Source: Colocasia esculenta (Eukaryota; Streptophyta; Magnoliopsida; Alismatales; Araceae). Taken from it: a DNA stretch of 64,000 bases. The stretch's first letter is position 1. Each line of letters opens with the position of its first letter. The position numbers were made by a program, and so were the translations under genes. This document shows positions 8,835-21,210 of this stretch, in pieces. The notes below the pieces were generated by a model. The model made no database searches. It saw nothing but the letters and a program-made list of their open reading frames with translations, and had not been told where the DNA came from. The stretch spans positions 17,643,346 through 17,707,345 of the forward strand of contig CM024766.1 in NCBI GenBank assembly GCA_014218235.1, written 5' to 3'.

Positions 8835-11451
8835 AGAACAATATGGAGGTGGTCAGTGAGGTTAAGGTGAGGGAGGCAAAAAATGGTAGCAGATGTACAT
8901 TTTTTTAAGAATTCACAGTATAGGGTTCTCCTTCTATTTTCAACAGAAAGACAGAACCAAAGAGGGGGAAAACGAGGTTTAGAGGAGAGAGCAAGGTCCT
9001 TTGAGACTTTCCTCTTTTTAGGGGTAGGACTAGAAGAGCTTGTCCTGTGAATATGAGAGAAAACGGACATGACTGAGCGAAGAATTACTTCTTTAAACTC
9101 ATCTTTAATGTCCTGAATGACCTCTCCCTGAATACGAGCACCCTCCAGAATGATAGTTATGAATGATGGAGGAGTGGGTGGATGAAGAGAATAGAAAGAA
9201 GTAGGAGGAGGTGGTGTAGATGATCCAACAGATGATGGACCAGCAGATGAGGGTCCAGCTGAAGATGATGCTGGAGGTTCCTCAAAGATGGGAGGAGGAG
9301 GAATAATAGGAGAAGAAATAGGTGAAGAAGAGGGGGTAGTAGGAAAAGGTGTAGGTGAGGAGATATGTTTTGGAAGAGGTTGTTTGAAGGTTTTAGGTAC
9401 TGGAGGGGCAGTGGAGAATGAAGGTGGAGTGAAAGGAGCTAGAGTCTGAAGAGGAGAAGGAGCTGGAGCTTCTGAGGACACAGCAGCTTCTACTACAGGC
9501 TCTTGAATCCTGACTTGCTCTGCCTCTGACTGCATTGGCCCTGATGGCCCACTGCCAACATCTTCAACCACTGGCCCTGATGGCCTTGAATCTTCAACTG
9601 ATGGCCCTGGTGGCCCTGACGCTTCAACAAATAGCCCTGACGGCCCAACTTCCTCTACAGATGGCCCTGGTGGCCCAGATTCTTCACCAACTAGCTCTGA
9701 TGGCCCAACTGCAGGTTCTTTTTCTATTGGTCGAGTAGGAGCAGAAGGGGCTGGAGTGGACAACTGCACCCTCACAAAATCTGAAAGTTCTGCTACTAAT
9801 TGCTTCAGGCTTCCCAACTCATTTCTTATTCCTCGAGCACAGCTTTGACTTCTCCAATCTCCTTGGCTCCAGTAATCTGACTAATGAAAATAGAAGAAAT
9901 GTCAGACTGTACAAAGCATAAGATCTCCCCTTGTGCATTTAATCTTTCAATTACAGGCTTCAAGTGCACAAAAATTTTCTTCTTCTTGGATCTTCGGTGA
10001 GCCTTATTGGTTAGTAATGAAATTTCTGTGGCAACACCCTTGCTTCTACTGCCTGAGCCGATAGCTGGCTCTATGTTAATATCCTCAACACCATCAGAGG
10101 TGCTTTCCACTAGACCTTCTTGAAATGGATCAATAGGGGCACTAGTTGTGGGCTCCCCCTGAATTTCATGCTCCCCCTGAGCTGGAGCATCTTCTAACTG
10201 AATTTCTTCTATGTGGCCTGGTGCCAATCTTCTGAAACAGCTACAGTTACACCGGCTTCAACAACAATATTTGCAATAGGATCAATAGAAATATCATCCC
10301 TAAGACTTTCTTCTGTGTGGCCTGGTGCCACATCTTCTGAACCAGCTGCTTTCTGGCTAACATCCACACTAGCAACTTCAACAGGAATATTAGAGATGTT
10401 TTCTATGATGGTATGTTCCTGCTCCCCCGTAAAGTGAGCAACAGTCTCCAAAACTTCTTCAATTACAGATGCAATGACTGTTGAGGGGGTCTCAACTCCA
10501 AATGGTTGCCCAACGGGCTCAATATGCTCAAGAGCAATTTCTTCTATTCTTCTTGCACTTGCCACTGGTTCTTCTACTCTGACTGCTTCTTCCTCTTCTT
10601 GGACCACTGGAATTTCTGGGACCTCTCCAATAATTGCCTCTCCTTCTGCCATAGAGGTCTTGGTCCAAGTGCTCACTACTAGAGAGAAGCCACTCTTCTT
10701 CAGATTTCTGGACCGAATGGGCTGGCCCATCTTCTCCATCACCTCTCCCTTCAGATGAATATTAAAATGCTTGAATATTCTAGTCAGCAAGTGTGCATAT
10801 GGAAGTGATACATTCAGCTTGTTCTTTCTGTCCCATATCATATCTACAGAAAATTTCATTCTCTCAATGATTACTTAAGCCATATTTATATCCTGATTCT
10901 GGATTGCCTAAAACATCATGTCAGAGTCGGCTTTAGGGCAAGTTGAGAAGGTGGCACTAGAATCTGACACACAATAAAGTGGAGGATCCTATTGAATGCG
11001 TTCAACTAGTTGATATCTATTTTACCATCTTTTAGCATGTACTCTGTTCCGGTGATGCCTAAACCCTTAGCATGAATATCCACACTATCTACCCCACTAC
11101 GACCGGCAGTAGACACACCAAATAGCCTCTCCAATAGATCATAGGTGATGAGAATGCGGGTACCTTTCACTGTGGAGGAAAGGGACCCATCTTCTTCCGT
11201 TTTCAGGCAGGTGTAGAACGCCTTGGCCAAGTCCGAGTAGCTAGCTTCAGAAATTTTGACCATTCTTGTCCATTTCATCCTTTCTATGGCTTCTACGATA
11301 CTATGCATCCCATTCTTCTTAAATCAGTAATATCTACTGCCTTGTTACCGCACAACTTGATCTTGACTACTGCAAACCTTTCCTACTGCTCCGCTATGAG
11401 GAAGGCGATGCTGTAACGACCTACAGTGCCGGAACTCCCAGAAGCTGCCAT
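8835..11451 (-). pseudogene. Third (post-pol, env-position) gene of element A, truncated
   Basis: The start at 11451 (MAASGSSGTVGRYS) aligns with the starts of the B and C copies. The N-terminal third carries the shared block (CGNKAVDI, EDGSLSSTVKG, DLLERLFGV, KGLGI, DGKIDIN, DMIWDRKNKLNVSLPYAHLLTRIFKHF). A long acidic, low-complexity region follows, then a proline-rich region with repeated GPSGP/GPPGP words (about 9520-9740), then the beginning of the C-terminal domain (FCLSVENRRR, LNLTDHL). The frame ends where element E begins. Stops lie near 11385, 11005 and 10209, and there is at least one frameshift. Function is unknown. I see no signal peptide or membrane segment. Confidence 0.75.
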
Positions 11452-11853
11452 GGAATTGAACAAGGAGAGTTTTTAGAGGATCGTGGGGAGGAATGGAACA
11501 AAAGCCCTCAAGAAATCTTGGCGAAATCAAAGAGTTCTTTCAAAATCACACAGAGAGGAGTCTGGAATCGATAGGGTTTTATCGCTCCAAGCAAGTCGAA
11601 AGAGAAGAGAGATGAAATCGATAAGGCATGGATTTCGGGCTTTAATGGTGAGACATAAAGGCGCTTTTGAAACGTCAGAGCAATAAATGCAGATAACGAC
11701 AAAAGAGGAGAGGATTACGCAAATAATAAAGAATCTATTTTGAAACGTTATGACAACTTTATGCGCAAGAAATAAAGAATTTACTTAACTTCCGGCAGGA
11801 GGGATAAATATTATTCTGAAATTTATTATTTTAGTTACGTACATACGTATCTA
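11452..11853. other. Spacer between pol and third gene of element A
   Basis: About 400 bp separate the RNase H stop from the third-gene start, as in B and C. I see no gene here. It may hold the signal that lets the third gene be expressed, for example a splice acceptor, but nothing decisive is visible. Confidence 0.5.
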
Positions 11854-14800
11854 TTACAAATTACATATGCCTAATTTCCTTCTAAGAGACGTAAATCTCT
11901 CTTCAGGTAAGGCTTTTGTAAAGATGTCTGCCAACTGATTTAAAGTATCTATAAAAGAGATATTTATATTTCTATTAGCTACATGATCTCTGATGAAATG
12001 ATATAACCTCTATATGTTTAGTCTTGGAATGCTGAACTGGATTCTTGGTGAGATTTATCGCACTAGTGTTGTCGCACAGCAATGGGATGGTCTTGATGTG
12101 CAATCCATAGTCCTCAAGCTATTGTTTTATCCATAAGAGTTGAGTGCAACAGCTCGCAGCAGCTACGTACTCAGCTTCAGCTGTTGATAGTGCTACTGAA
12201 TTTTGCTTCTTCGAAGACCATGAAATCAAGCATCCTGCAAGAAATTGACAACTACCACTGGTGCTTTTTCTATCTACCTTGCATCTAGCATAGTCAGCAT
12301 CAAAATATCCAACTAAACTAATTTCACATGATTTTGAATACCATAGACCTAGATCATGAGTTTTAGCTAAATATTTAAAGATCCTTTTAACAGAAATTAA
12401 ATGGCATTCCTTAGGATCAGCCTGATACCTTGCACACATGCACACACTAAATAGAATATCAGGTCTTCTAGCTGTCATGTAAGGTAATGATCCTATCATA
12501 CCTCTATAAAGTTTTTGATCAACTTTCTTACCTTCTTTATCACTATCTACTGGAAGATGTACTCATTGGAGTGGACAGTGGTTTAGCATTGTCGAATCCA
12601 AACTTCTTCAGCAACTCTTTGGTGCATTTTGCTTGACAAATATGTGTACTTTCTTTACCTTGCTTGATTTGTAGTCCAAGAAAGTAGTTGAGCTCTCCCA
12701 TCATGCTCATTTCGAATTCTCCCTGCATGAGCTTCTCAAAATACTTGCACAAGGATTCGTCAGTAGAACCAAATATGATATCATCTACATAAAATTGTAC
12801 AAGTAATATATTTTTAACTTTTGATTTAATAAACAATGTGCTATCTACCTGTCCTCTGATAAAACCATGGTTTAACAAGAATGCACTAAGTCTTTCATAT
12901 CATGCTCTAGGTGCTTGCTTTAAACCATATAATGCTTTATGCAATTTAAAAACATGATTTGGAAAATCTACATCATCAAAACCAAGAGGTTGTTCTACAT
13001 AGACTTCCTCCTTTATATATCCATTTAAAAAAGTAGATTTTACATCCATTTGATAAAGCTTTAAATCCAATGCAGATGCATAAGCAAGTAAGATTCGAAT
13101 AGCCTCTAGTCTAGACACTGGTGCATAAGTTTCATCAAAATCTATGCCTTCCTCTTGGGAATAGCCTTGAGCAACCAGTCTAGCCTTGTTTCTAGAGATA
13201 ACACCAGCTTTATCCAACTTGTTCCTGAACACTCATTTGGTGCCAATCACAGGATGATCTGATGGTCTCAGAACAAGGGACCAAACTTGGTTTCTCTTGA
13301 ACTGATTAAGTTCATCTTGCATGGCTAAAATCCAAGATTCATCAGATAGTGCTTCATTGACTGTCTTAGGCTCAATTTGTGATACAAATGCTAAGTAATC
13401 ATAAGGTATAACATTACCTCTTGTTCTTACCCCAACTGATGGATCTCCAATGATATTGTCTCTTGGGTGATCCCTCTTGTATCTCCATTCCTTTGGAAGA
13501 TCATTATGAATTATTTCATTCTGTTGTAGTTCTTCCAAGGGTGGATCTTCATGATCTTTGATGGATGTTTCCTTCAGTTTCTTGGTGAGATTTTCTGCAT
13601 TTTCATCATCACTATCGACTTTCTTTCTCAAGGAAGGGTTAGATTCATCAAAAATAACATGAACAGTTTGTTCAATTAATAAACTTTGTTTATTAAAAAC
13701 TCTATAACCTTTGGGTTTGGAAGCATACCCCATAAAGATTCCTTCATCAGATTTGGAATCCAACTTACCTATGTCTCTCTTACCATTGTTATGAATATAG
13801 CATGGATATCCAAACGTTCTGAAGTGGCTGATCTTGGGCTTTCTTTATTTGTACAGCTCATACGCTGTCTTCTTCAGGATTGACCTTATCATAACTCTAT
13901 TTATGATATAACAAGCTATGTTGATAGCCTCTGCCCAGAAATATCTTGGAAGGTTGTATTCTGATAGCATAGTTCTAGCAATATCCAACAAGGTTCTATT
14001 CATCCTCCCAGCTACTCCATTCTGCTGAGGTGTCCTTGGTGCTAAGAAGTTGTGCTCTATTCCTTGATCATCACAAAATTCTGCAAATTTGTCATTTTGG
14101 AATTCTCCTCCATGATCTGAGTGAATTCTTATTATGTTGAACTTCTTATCCTTCTGAACTAACTTACTGGACTTCACAAAACTTTCAAAAGTATCATCTT
14201 TATGTTCTAAGAAAGATACCCATGTAAATCTCGAATAATCATCTACTATTACAAATTCAAAGTTCTTTCATCCCAGGCTAGTAGTTCTCATTGGCCCAAA
14301 CAAATCCATATGAAGCAATTCTAGTGGTTTAGAGGTGGTTACCACTGTCTTTGATTTAAATGAGGATTTTACATGCTTCCCTTTTGCACATAGTTCACAA
14401 ACACCTTCTATTCTTGAATTTATCTTCGGCAGACCTTCCATTAGATTATGCTTGATAAGCTTTCTAATTCCATCCAAGTTGCAGTGACCTAATCTTCTGT
14501 GCCATAGTTCAGTATTTTGATCTTTATTTGCTGCTAGACAAACATCTTGATCCTTTAATTCTTCTAGGTGTAGTACATACAAGTTCTTTTCTCTGTTGGC
14601 TTCGAAGACAGTTGCACCATCCTTTATAATTAGACATTTAGACTCCTGAAACTTGATTTGGTGACCCTTGTCACACAGCTAGCTGATACTTATGAGATTG
14701 TGCATGAGTCCTTTGACACATAAAACATCTTCTATGAGGGTTCTGTCTTGACTTCCAATAGATCCACAACCGATCACTGATCCTTTTCCATTATTTCCAT

Positions 14801-14908
14801 AGGTCATTGTTCCTTCTTCATCTTTGATGTACGAAAATAGTCTTCTGTTTCCAGTCATGTGCCTTGAACATCTGCTATCAAGTTACCTTTTGATGCTCTA
14901 AGAGTTCC
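11854..14908 (-). pseudogene. pol: Copia pol of element A (protease, integrase, RT, RNase H), decayed
   Basis: On the minus strand the order is that of Ty1/copia. A protease remnant carries DSR instead of the catalytic DSG near 14865. The integrase zinc-binding region (LWHRRLGH...CELCAKGKH, about 14510-14390) and core (DLFGP, SDHGGEF, PQQNG) follow. Then come reverse transcriptase (KARLVAQGYSQEEG, YVDDIIFGS near 12780) and RNase H (DADYA, AEAEYVA, DNTSAI). It would encode the enzymes for copying and inserting the element. Stops lie at 14268, 13845, 13233 and 12900 (the last two W to TGA) and 12119, with a frameshift near 12545. The end at 11854 follows the NL-stop shared with B and C. Confidence 0.88.
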
Positions 14909-14921
14909 CTGCAATAAATAA

Positions 14922-16698
14922 CTAAGATTTAGGTACCCAAGTTCTTTTGGGTCCTTGCTAGTTAGTTTCCTCATTTTTTCTTTTAGGAATCTACTTTAAG
15001 TGTTTAATTGTGCAAGTTATTTTAGTGTGTCCTAATTTATTGCAATGACTACAACATGATATATTATTTACTATTTTAATTAGCATGTATTTAATGTTAG
15101 ATTTATAATCAGTATTTTGTTCAGCTACAAATTTTGGTGTTGGATAAATTTTAGGATGAATGATTATTTCTTCATAATCTAGTCGAATATATCCTAAACT
15201 ATGCTTTTTCTTACCAGATCTTCTTGCTCCTAATATTAGAGATGATTTTCCATTTGTTAATTTTTGAATTGTGTTAGTTAGATATTCATTATCTTTTGTT
15301 AGTGTGTCAACATCCTTTTTAAATTTACTTAAAGTTTCCTAGTTTTCCAGATTTGTTATTTGTTCATTTTTAATTTTTAGATCTTCACATAACAGTTCAT
15401 TTCTTCTTTTAAATTCGGAGATTTGTTTTTCTAGTTGCTCAGTTTCAGATTTTAGATATGAATTGGTGATTTCCAAGCATGCATAATTTTTCTTGGTAGT
15501 TTTTAATAGCATGCATACTTATTTATACTTATTGTATAGTTCATTGAATGCATCTTCTAGACTATCAGAATCAGATTCATTGCATGAAGCAAAAGATGAG
15601 TCAGAAGTTACCTTTTCATCAGTGTTTGCCATAAGGGCCAGGTTGGCTTTTTCTTCTTTTTCATCGCTGGAGCTTGACTCACTGTCTGAGTCACTCTCAT
15701 TGTTCCATGCAACCGTCATGGTTTTCTTTTTGTATCTTTTGACCTTCTTTGAGTTGTCCTTTTTCTTGAACTCAGTCTTCCTCAGCTTTGAACACTCAGC
15801 CTTGATGTGTCCAGGCTTCTTGCATTCGTAGCATATAGGTTCTAACTTCTTAACATTCTTAACTTCAGGCTTCTTGAAGTCTCTCCCATTCTTGAAGTAC
15901 CTTCTCCTTGACTGATATTTTTTCTTAGCCAGAATACGATGTAGTCTTCTGGAGAGAAAAGCTTCCTCATCTTCGCTGTTCTCATCACTTCTTTCATTTT
16001 TTATTCTTCTTCGGAGCTGCCTTCTGTAGCCTTTAGTGCGTTGCTATGCTTCTTCATGCTGGAGAATTCCCCAATCCTCTCCATGTTTATCTCATGGGCC
16101 ATTAGTGACCCAATGAGTTTCTCAAGTGATATTCTTCTTAGATCATTGGCTTCTTCTATAGCTGTCACCTTTGGCGTCTATGAGGCTACTAGTGATCTAA
16201 GTATCTTTCTCACCATGTCTCTGATGTCATAGGTCCTTCCAAGCCCAGCCAATCCATTTGTGATGTCAGTGAATCGGCTATACATTTGTGTGATGGACTC
16301 TCCTGATTGTATTTGGAATCTTTCATATTGAGCTACCAAGATGTCTATTGTTGTTTCTCTCACCTTGTCAGTTCCTTCGTATGTGAGTCTGAGCTTTTCC
16401 CACATTTCCATAGCTGATTTACAGGCGAAAATCCTGTTGAACTCTTTCTTACTGAGAGCACAACACAATATACTCTTTGCTATGCTATTAAGAGATTTTT
16501 TCTTCTTGTCTTCATCTGTCCATTTGTCTTTTTCATTGGTTACCAAGATATCTCGTTCTTCAATGATAGACTATAGCTGGAAATCGAGACCTTGAAGGAA
16601 GAACTCCATTCGAGTCTTCCAGTAGTTGTAATCTTCACCGTCGAATAAAGGAGGTCTGTTGACGGACTGACCTTCAGCATATCCTTGAGCTGCCATTT
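14922..16698 (-). pseudogene. gag: Sirevirus gag of element A, decayed
   Basis: I chose the ATG at 16698 because MAAQG...EGQSVNRPPLFDG matches the gag starts of B and C. The copia gag domain follows (YWKTRMEFFL, AKSILCCALSKKEFNRI, SAMEMWEKL, TYEGTDKVRE, ESITQMYSRFTDITNGLAGLG), then a lysine-rich stretch with a first CCHC knuckle, an acidic serine-rich coiled coil, and a second knuckle (CCSHCNKLGHTKITC) near 15040. It ends with WVPKS-stop at 14922-14924. Gag forms the particle and packages RNA. It is broken by stops and frameshifts, notably near 16178, 16000 and 15520. Length (about 1.78 kb) equals that of B. Confidence 0.85.
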
Positions 16699-16744
16699 AT
16701 CTTTGATCTTCAGACCATGAGATCTTCTTTCTTGAAGAGACTTG

Positions 16745-16756
16745 GCTCTGATACCA
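16745..16756 (-). other. Primer binding site of element A
   Basis: The minus strand reads TGGTATCAGAGC, complementary to the 3' end of initiator methionine tRNA. It lies two bases inside the LTR, as in B and C. Confidence 0.93.
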
Positions 16757-17430
16757 CTTGTTGCCCAGATAGCAAGCCCAGAGGGGGGGTGAATGGATTG
16801 CTAAAAAATCATCTTTGAAAAATACCTGTAAATAAAAACACTTGACAAGAACCACTACGTTGGACAGTTAGTGCGGAATAAAGAAAGACAAGCAATCACA
16901 CATAGACACAGGGAATTATCCTGGTTCGGATCTCCTATGCCAAGGCGTCCTACATCCAGTCCCCAAGCACAACTTGGATTTCACTAACAAAGGGTACTGT
17001 CCTCCTTAAGGACTCTCACACATCCAGTAGCAGCTGGCCTTCTCTTCTAACACCGAAGAAGTACAAAACAACACAATAGGTCTTCCTTCTTCAATGAAGG
17101 GAATAATTATCACCTGTTCAACAACAGGTCTTCTCTTCACAACTGAAGAGGATCACCTAAAGAATGTGAGTAAAAAGGCGAATAGCCCCTAGACCAAGCT
17201 TTTAGGAATTTGCTTGATCTGAGGCAATGTCTAAGAGACAAAGATTTGCAATAAGAAAAATCTCTCAAAACAACAAGAGCTCTCAAAAGACTAAGCAAGT
17301 GAAGGCTGAGAGCTAAGAGCTGAAAGTTGGTGACTGAAGCGAATAAGCTCTTCTTTCTGATGCTTGCCAGATGTTCGTCGATGTGTCTGTCTCTCAGTGT
17401 ATGTATATATTTCTTCATAGAGTCATCAGT

Positions 17431-17442
17431 CCTCTATTTATC
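17431..17442 (-). promoter_or_regulatory. Possible TATA box of LTR A
   Basis: The minus strand reads GATAAATAGAGG about 1.4 kb into the LTR, downstream of the repeat arrays and upstream of the leader, where the U3/R border would be expected. Confidence 0.4.
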
Positions 17443-18049
17443 TTCTTCAAATTATTTTGACCGTTGTAGTAGCCGTTCAGATGTCCGTTGTCTCACAGCT
17501 TCATGCACGTTAGAGAGACTGGTCCCAGGCATGGAGAGGTGAGCCTGCAGCTATAAGCACTTGGATTGATCCTTGCATCCTTAGGACAAATTTTTTGAAT
17601 CTTTTATCCTTTCGACAAGTTGACAGATCCATCTTTGATGTGCTTTACTACAAAAGCCTTGCATGCAATAGACACAGATACCTAGACAACTTCTTTTTGT
17701 CTACGTTGTTAGTCAACCCTGGTAGTCGTGTAGTATGAAGATATGCTTAAACTGGAAAGGTTATTCTGACATCACACAAATCAAGACTATATGCAATACA
17801 TCAAGTAAGCAAGAAGATTTCATGTGGAATGATCAAGATCTTAGTGTGCGCGGGAAGGTTTTTTGAAATCCACAGAATTTTAAGCATATGCGTATTTAAA
17901 TATTCTAAGAAGATAAAGCAAAATGTACAAGAGATATATAAAGAGCATTCTGTATAAAGATGATATTAATACCAAATTGATGATATAATCATATGAAAAT
18001 GTAATCCATGTTGGAAGCAAGTCGATGTGAATATAGTCCATGTATAATG

Positions 18050-18660
18050 AAATCGATGTTTTGTACAAAGTTATCAATTCACATAAATCAATGAGTAGAT
18101 GAAATCGTTGTTTCAATAACAAAATCGTTGTGAGACCTAAATCATTGTTCAAGTGAAGACAAATCGTTGTTTGTGATCAAATCGTTGTTTAAATGAAGGT
18201 AAATCGTTGTTTTTAATCAAATCGTTGTTTTAGTACACACGAATTGTTGTTCAAGTACAGACGAATCATTGTTTTTGATCAAATCGTTGTTTAAGTACAA
18301 GTGAATTGTTGTTTTCGAGCGAAAGCGAATCGTTGTTTTCGATCAAATCATTGTTTAAGTATAAGTGAATCATTGTTTTCGATCAAATCGTTATTTTACT
18401 ATGAAATCATTATAGCGATGGAAATCGATGTTTATGAAATCGTTATAGCGATGGAAATCGATGTTTTACTTATGAAATCATTGTAGCGATGGAAATCGAT
18501 GTTTTACTTATGAAATCGTTGTAGCGATGGAAATCGATATTTTACTTATGAAATCGTTATAGCGATGAAAATTAATGTTTTACTTATGAAAATGTTGTAG
18601 CGATGGAAATCGATGTTTTACTTATGAAATCGTTGTTTTGTTTTACTTATGAAGTTGAAG
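18050..18660. repeat. AAATCGTT short-repeat array in LTR A, with a 38-bp tandem unit
   Basis: AAATCGTTGTT-like words recur throughout. From about 18410 to 18640 they become a clear 38-bp tandem repeat (GAAATCGTTGTAGCGATGGA plus AATCGATGTTTTACTTAT) in about six copies. The complement AACGATTT is the same core that fills the LTRs of B and C. Confidence 0.88.
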
Positions 18661-18860
18661 GAAGTCGGTGTGTACTTAGAAGAAATGCATGCTCTAAACT
18701 TTAAATGACAGTGTGTGAGAGTAACTTACAGATGTTTTTTGAATTATTTCCTGTGGATAAACTTGAAAATAATTTGTTAGGAAATATTATCTAAGATTTT
18801 GTTAATCACCAAAAAAATGCATATAATAAATAAAATTATATGGAGATGGACTGATCATCA

Positions 18861-19175
18861 CCAAGTAACCCCAATGATTGGGCCTTAGATCATGTGCCTA
18901 AATTGAACATGCTGGCACTTGTAGACACCCAGTTCACACCGGGTTGAACCACATTTCTTGTCACCTTAGTGGACCCCTAATTGGTGACTCACCTTGAGTC
19001 CATCATTAGCCTTGCTTTGAGCCCATTAACAATTTAAATTACCTTGAAATCTCGCCCATTATCACTTTGAGAGAGTCCTTGGCCATTAATAACTCTTATC
19101 CTTTCATGTGGTTGGTTGATAATTCACCATTATTCGATTTCATAGTCGCGACGCATCGTAGCGCCGCGTCTCAGT
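18861..19175. other. Unassigned sequence between elements A and B
   Basis: This is the largest stretch not assigned to an element. It continues after B at 57357. It encodes nothing that I recognise. TGTAGACACCC at about 18919 resembles the start of some gypsy LTRs, so it may be part of an old LTR. Near its right end it becomes CpG rich (GTCGCGACGCATCG). It ends with TCAGT, the left target duplication of B. Confidence 0.5.
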
Positions 19176-19399
19176 TGATGATCAGTCTGTCCCCATGTAA
19201 TTTTAATTACCTATTTATTTTTATTATTTTTGGTGATTAACAAAATTCCTTCAGTAATTTCTAACATATATTTCATAAGTCTTAAGTACAGGAAATATAC
19301 CAAGGTCACACAAACCAATGTTGGTAAGCATTACCTCTCTGAAGCTTTTATCCTGTCAAGATCATATTTCTCTAAGTCCACATCGACTTCTGTTGCAAG

Positions 19400-20330
19400 T
19401 CACAACGACTTCCTTTAGTGTTATAACGATTTGAATTCATAACAATTTCTTAAGTGTCTGAACGACTTCTTTACAGTGACATCGTTTGATTACAAACAAA
19501 TCATTCTCACAACGATTCTATAAGTCATCGCAACGATTCTATAAGTCATCGAAACGATTTCTTCAGAACTCATAACGACTTGCCCGTCACAACTATTTCT
19601 TAAGTTATCATAACGATTTCTTTAGAACTCGCAACTACTTGCTCGCCGTAACGATTTCTTAAGTCATCATAAAGATTTCTTTAGAATTCGCAAAGACTTG
19701 CTCGCCGTAACGATTTCTTAAGTTATCATAACGATTTCTTTAGAATTCGCAACGATTTGTTTTCTGCAACGATTTGTTAAGTGCTCATATCAATTTGCTT
19801 TACGCAATAATTTCTTTAGAGCTCATAATGATTTGCATCGCGCATCGATTTCTTTAGAGCTCATAACGATTTGCTTCACACAACGATTTCTTTAGAGCCC
19901 ATAACGATTTGCTTCGCGCATCGATTTCTTTAGAGCTCATAACGATTTGCTTCGCGCATCGATTTCTTTAAAGCTCATAACGATTTGTTAAGTGTTCATA
20001 ACGATTTCTTCATTGAACACAACGACTTGCTTTCTATAACTATTTGTTAAGTGTTTCACAACAATTTCTTCAGTGAACACAACGACTTGCTTTCTATAAC
20101 GATTTGTTAAGTGTTTCACAACGATTTCTTCGGTGAACACGACTTGCTTTCTATAACGATTTGTTAAGTGTTTCACAACGATTTCTTCAGTGAACACAAC
20201 AACTTGCTTTCTATAACGATTTATTAAGTGTTCATATTGAATCCTTCAGTAAATGTAACGATTTGCTATGACTCATAACGACTTGGTCAAACTGACTTGA
20301 TCATAACGATTTCATAAGTCATATAGACAA
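19400..20330. repeat. AACGATTT/AACGACTT repeat array in 5' LTR of B
   Basis: The 8-base core AACGAYTT recurs dozens of times in nested periods: a ~38-bp unit (CATAACGATTTGCTTCGCGC...) at about 19820-19990 and a ~60-bp unit (GATTTCTTCAGTGAACACAA...) in four copies at about 19990-20230. The array also makes a repetitive minus-strand open frame that is not a gene. Confidence 0.9.
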
Positions 20331-20773
20331 CGAATTTATGGTTTATATCGACTTGACATTTATCTTAAAGCGTTGAATAGTCAAAGTCTTCTGTTATCTG
20401 TCTGACTGCTATGCATTTAATGAAGACAGAACGTATCTCTGTATGCATGCATATGATATCCTTTTATTATTGTGCATATTCTATCAACATCTTTTAGAAC
20501 AAGCTATTTGCATTGCTATTTTGGTGAATACTCACATCATCGTTTACTGACAATAAGAGACTGCCTAGCTATCTACTGTTCTAACATTAAATATGTGCAG
20601 GGTCCTAAAGACATTCTGTCATACAACGTTGGACCATATAGATGCCAGAAGACCTTATCTCTTTGCATGCTCAACTGGACAAAAGACTGCTGACTAGAAG
20701 CTTCCAAGTTTCCTTCAGTCTACCGTTTACTTGGACAAGAGACAACGGATACTCCAACGACAATATTTCAAAT

Positions 20774-20787
20774 TGGAGATTTAAATA
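20774..20787 (+). promoter_or_regulatory. Possible TATA box of 5' LTR of B
   Basis: GGAGATTTAAATAC lies between the repeat array and the leader. The same word occurs at the equivalent place in the 3' LTR, and C has GGAGATATAAACTC there. Confidence 0.45.
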
Positions 20788-21059
20788 CAAGATAGAAGAG
20801 AAGAATAAAAAGACACTGTGTGGAGAACAAGCATCTCGGATACAAGCATTCAAATTTTTCTACAAGAAGTCTAGAGCCAAGGATCTCATTCCTCATCATC
20901 TTTAGCTCTTCTCTCTCTGTGCTGTAATAGAATTTCTAAGAGAGCCCGTGTAGTTCTGAGAGTTTGCCTTGTTTAGATCTCTTGCTCTCAGTGCTTGTTG
21001 CTTCAGATCTTGGCTTGTAAAAGCTTGATCTAGGGGCTTGAATTCATTCTATTCTCTTT

Positions 21060-21210
21060 GTGGTGTTTCCCTTCATGTGTGAAGGAAGACCTGGTGGGAT
21101 CCAGGGTGCTGTTTCCCTTCGGTTGTGAAGGAGGACCTGGTGGGGTATCCAGGGTGTTGTTGTTCCCTTCTGGGGTGAAGGAAGACCAGCTGAGCTGGGT
21201 GTTGTAGTGT
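21060..21210 (+). repeat. Three-copy leader repeat (GTGAAGGAAGACC) in 5' LTR of B
   Basis: A unit of about 50 bp (TTCCCTTC...GTGAAGGAAGACC...GGGTGTTG) occurs three times in the transcribed part of the LTR. C has the same three-copy structure at about 26440-26590. Confidence 0.8.

Larger units (their letters stand above)
8835..18860 (-). mobile_element. Element A: minus-strand Sirevirus-type Ty1/copia, 5' part
   Basis: Reading leftward from 18860 the order is LTR, initiator-tRNA primer site, gag, pol and a long third gene that is cut at 8834 by element E. This is the Sirevirus plan and matches B and C gene for gene. The rest of the third gene and the 3' LTR must lie left of the window. CCAAG at 18861-18865 is the expected outer target-duplication copy; its partner is not visible. 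All three genes are broken. Confidence 0.9.
16759..18860 (-). repeat. 5' LTR of element A (2102 bp)
   Basis: On the minus strand it opens with TGATGATCAGTCC at 18860 and ends with GGGCAACA at 16759, two bases before the primer site. The same ends occur in the LTRs of B and C, but the middle differs, so A belongs to another subfamily. A TATA-like GATAAATAGAGG lies at 17431-17442 on the minus strand. The upstream (U3) half holds the AAATCGTT repeat arrays. Confidence 0.9.

Noticed and set aside
18050..18660. CRISPR-like regular repeats
   Set aside because: Units are contiguous tandem repeats without unique spacers, inside a plant retrotransposon LTR.
19988..20197. Minus-strand open frame with repeated TEEIVVKHLTN units (also 55862-56074)
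   Set aside because: It is the LTR's ~60-bp repeat read in frame; no start context or conservation beyond the DNA repeat.
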